NCBI RefSeq assembly: GCF_008042045.1
Contig: NZ_RDBP01000037.1
Location: 626,063 to 676,151 of the forward strand
Source of the DNA: Streptomyces sp. T39
GTDB lineage: Bacteria > Actinomycetota > Actinomycetes > Streptomycetales > Streptomycetaceae
Reading direction: 5' to 3'
DNA length: 50,089 nt
The stretch's first letter is position 1, and every line of letters begins with the position of its first letter. Below are positions 48,485 to 50,089 of this stretch, in pieces. A program made the translations under genes and the position numbers. The notes under the pieces were generated by a model. It was not told the DNA's origin, did not search any database, and saw nothing but the letters and a program-made list of their open reading frames with translations.

Positions 48485-49939
48485 ATGAGCGACCGCACCA
48501 TGGCTGCGGCCGGCACACCTGCCGCCACCACGGGCACCCCCCACGCCGACGCCGGAGACGCCGGGTACCGCAAGGACCTGAAGTCGCGGCACATCAACAT
48601 GATCGCCATCGGCGGTGCCATCGGCACCGGACTCTTCCTCGGGGCGGGCGGCCGCATGGCCGAGGCCGGCCCCTCGCTGTTCATCGCCTACGCGGTCTGC
48701 GGCGTCTTCGCCTTCTTCGTCGTCCGCGCCCTCGGCGAGCTGGTCCTCTACCGCCCCTCGTCCGGCGCGTTCGTCAGCTACGCCCGCGAGTTCATGGGGG
48801 AGAAGGGCGCCTACACCGCGGGCTGGCTCTACTTCCTCAACTGGTCGACCACGGCGATCGCCGACATCACCGCGGCGGCGACGTACGCCCACTTCTGGGC
48901 CATGTTCAGCGACGTCCCCCAGTGGGTGCTCGCCCTGATCGCGCTCGCCGTGGTCCTGGCCGCCAACCTCATCTCGGTGAAGTACTTCGGCGAGATGGAG
49001 TTCTGGTTCGCGATCATCAAGGTGGCGGCCCTGGTCGTCTTCATGCTGATCGGCATCTTCCTGATCGTCACCTCCCACGACATCGGCGGCCACACCCCGG
49101 GCCTCGCCACCATCGGGGACAACGGCGGCATCTTCCCCAGCGGCGTGATGCCGATGCTGCTGCTGATCCAGGGCGTCGTCTTCGCCTACGCCTCCGTCGA
49201 GCTGTGCGGCGTCGCCGCCGGTGAGACCGAGAACCCCGAGAAGATCATGCCGAAGGCGATCAACTCGATCATGTGGCGCGTCGGCCTCTTCTACGTGGGT
49301 TCGGTCGTCCTGCTCGCCCTGCTCCTCCCGTACACCGCGTACACCGGCGACCAGAGCCCGTTCGTCACCGTCTTCGACCGGCTCGGCATCCCGGGCGCGG
49401 CCGGGGTCATGAACCTCGTCGTGCTCACCGCGGCGCTCTCCAGCCTGAACTCCGGTCTCTACTCCACCGGCCGCATCCTGCGCTCCATGTCGGTGGCCGG
49501 CTCGGCGCCCGCGTTCACCGGCGTGATGAACAAGGGCGGCGTGCCCTACGGCGGCATCCTGCTGACCGCGGGCTTCGGCGTGCTCGGCGTCGTCCTCAAC
49601 TACGTCATGCCGGGCGAGGCCTTCGAGCTGGTGCTGAACTTCGCCTCGGTCGGCATCATCGGCACCTGGGCGATGATCATGGTCTGCTCGCTGCTGTTCT
49701 TCAACCGCTCGCGGGAGGGCCGGGTCACCCGCCCCGGATACCGGCTCCCCTGGGCCCCCTACACCCAGATCGTCACCCTGCTCTTCCTCGGTTCCGTCCT
49801 CGTGCTGATGTGGATGGACGGCGGCATCGGCCGCACCACCGTCAACTGCCTGCCGCTCATCGCGGCCGCGCTCGTCGGCGGCTGGTTCCTGGTGCGCGGC
49901 CGGGTCCGCGCCGTCGCCGCCGGCCGTACGGAGTCCTGA
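48485..49939 (+). CDS. Amino acid permease (APC superfamily, AnsP/GABA permease-like)
   Basis: The 484-residue transporter has 12 membrane helices. The consensus N-terminal segment RKDLKSRHINMIAIGGAIGT is followed by GLFLGAG, and further blocks are ALGELVLYRPSSGAFVSYAR and ELCGVAAGETENPEKIMPKA. It is closest in pattern to AnsP/CycA/GabP-type proton-coupled amino acid carriers, with asparagine, D-serine/alanine or GABA as candidate substrates. ATG 48485 is 245 bases from gntR. The 3' end directly adjoins a broken gene on the other strand. Confidence 0.93.
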   Translation: MSDRTMAAAGTPAATTGTPHADAGDAGYRKDLKSRHINMIAIGGAIGTGLFLGAGGRMAEAGPSLFIAYAVCGVFAFFVVRALGELVLYRPSSGAFVSYAREFMGEKGAYTAGWLYFLNWSTTAIADITAAATYAHFWAMFSDVPQWVLALIALAVVLAANLISVKYFGEMEFWFAIIKVAALVVFMLIGIFLIVTSHDIGGHTPGLATIGDNGGIFPSGVMPMLLLIQGVVFAYASVELCGVAAGETENPEKIMPKAINSIMWRVGLFYVGSVVLLALLLPYTAYTGDQSPFVTVFDRLGIPGAAGVMNLVVLTAALSSLNSGLYSTGRILRSMSVAGSAPAFTGVMNKGGVPYGGILLTAGFGVLGVVLNYVMPGEAFELVLNFASVGIIGTWAMIMVCSLLFFNRSREGRVTRPGYRLPWAPYTQIVTLLFLGSVLVLMWMDGGIGRTTVNCLPLIAAALVGGWFLVRGRVRAVAAGRTES

Positions 49940-49947
49940 CCGGCGGC

Positions 49948-50037
49948 CCCCGGCCCGGGGTCGGGGATGGTGATGGTCTCCACCCGTACCGGCTCGTTCC
50001 TCCCGGGTGCGATCACACCGTTCACCTGCTGCGGCAT
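49948..50037 (-). pseudogene. N-terminal remnant of an S-(hydroxymethyl)mycothiol dehydrogenase-type gene
   Basis: ATG 50037 opens 30 codons, MPQQVNGVIAPGRNEPVRVE then TITIPDPGPG, which closely match the start of Streptomyces mycothiol-dependent formaldehyde dehydrogenase (a zinc alcohol dehydrogenase). The sequence then runs straight into DNA antisense to the permease C-terminus, and the GVCHTDLH zinc motif that should follow is absent. A GGCAGG-type ribosome binding site remains upstream. Deletion of the rest of the gene is the simplest explanation. Confidence 0.6.
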
Positions 50038-50089
50038 CGCAGAACCTGCCCTTCTCACACGTGATGTGGCTCCACACTATGGCCTGTTC

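Overview
The window is chromosomal DNA of a Streptomyces or very close relative. GC content is high throughout, third codon positions are strongly G/C, GTG starts are frequent, and many proteins are typical of the genus (Scr1-type XRE/DUF397 pair, SpoIIE-type phosphatase with PAS and GAF, SoxR, GntK/GntP/GntR, sortase, CspA/DEAD/CBS cluster). From memory, the gene order resembles the S. coelicolor segment between the gluconate genes and hmgA, read in reverse. This was not checked. I see no tRNA, rRNA, CRISPR array, prophage or complete insertion sequence.

Layout. 1-4215: a type ISP-like protein cut by the left edge, a GntR/UTRA regulator and homogentisate dioxygenase (all leftward), then a divergent TetR gene. 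4399-9822: a molybdopterin oxidoreductase, remains of a LysR gene, a CitMHS citrate transporter and an MFS carrier. 9941-16844: a secreted protein with a class F sortase, an orphan MsiK-like ABC ATPase, a PAS-GAF-SpoIIE phosphatase, and a HEAT-repeat protein with a MerR-HEAT regulator. 17149-19639: an aldehyde/alcohol dehydrogenase operon. 19799-21546: a whiJ/abaA-like locus. 21536-29977: small regulator-plus-enzyme units (DMT exporter/ArsR, TetR/acyl-CoA dehydrogenase, TetR/MaoC, SoxR) and an RNA ligase. 30092-33363: a hydrolase-like protein and a NamZ-type muramidase. 33529-39210: two convergent lipid or keto-acid operons. 39360-44807: a His-rich protein, DUF202 pair, ASCH-Nudix fusion and a cold-shock cluster. 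44921-50037: a conserved hypothetical gene, the gluconate genes, an amino acid permease and a broken dehydrogenase.

The most interesting system is at 33473-39282. One operon encodes an SDR, an acyl-CoA ligase and a TetR regulator. The facing operon encodes an APH-fold kinase and an ACAD10/11-type acyl-CoA dehydrogenase with Asp at the usual catalytic Glu position. This is nearly the enzyme set of the Pseudomonas putida levulinate (lva) pathway, in which 4-hydroxyacyl-CoA is phosphorylated and then isomerised. Both operons carry the same 20-bp operator type, and so does the distant molybdopterin oxidoreductase gene, which suggests a three-promoter TetR regulon for 4-oxo/4-hydroxy acids.

Two further TetR operator families each link two promoters: AAACTAGCRGTGKTAGTTW at 17094 and 24571, and TAAGC-N4-GCTCA at 26219 and 27472. 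Other notable points are a MerR-HEAT fusion with its predicted operator, a 52-bp perfect inverted repeat flanking a 3.3-kb block, a hairpin that could hide the citrate-transporter ribosome binding site, an alpha/beta-hydrolase-like protein whose nucleophile is Gly, and remnants of a LysR gene and a mycothiol-dependent formaldehyde dehydrogenase gene. Functions are inferred from reading the translations; no database search was run.
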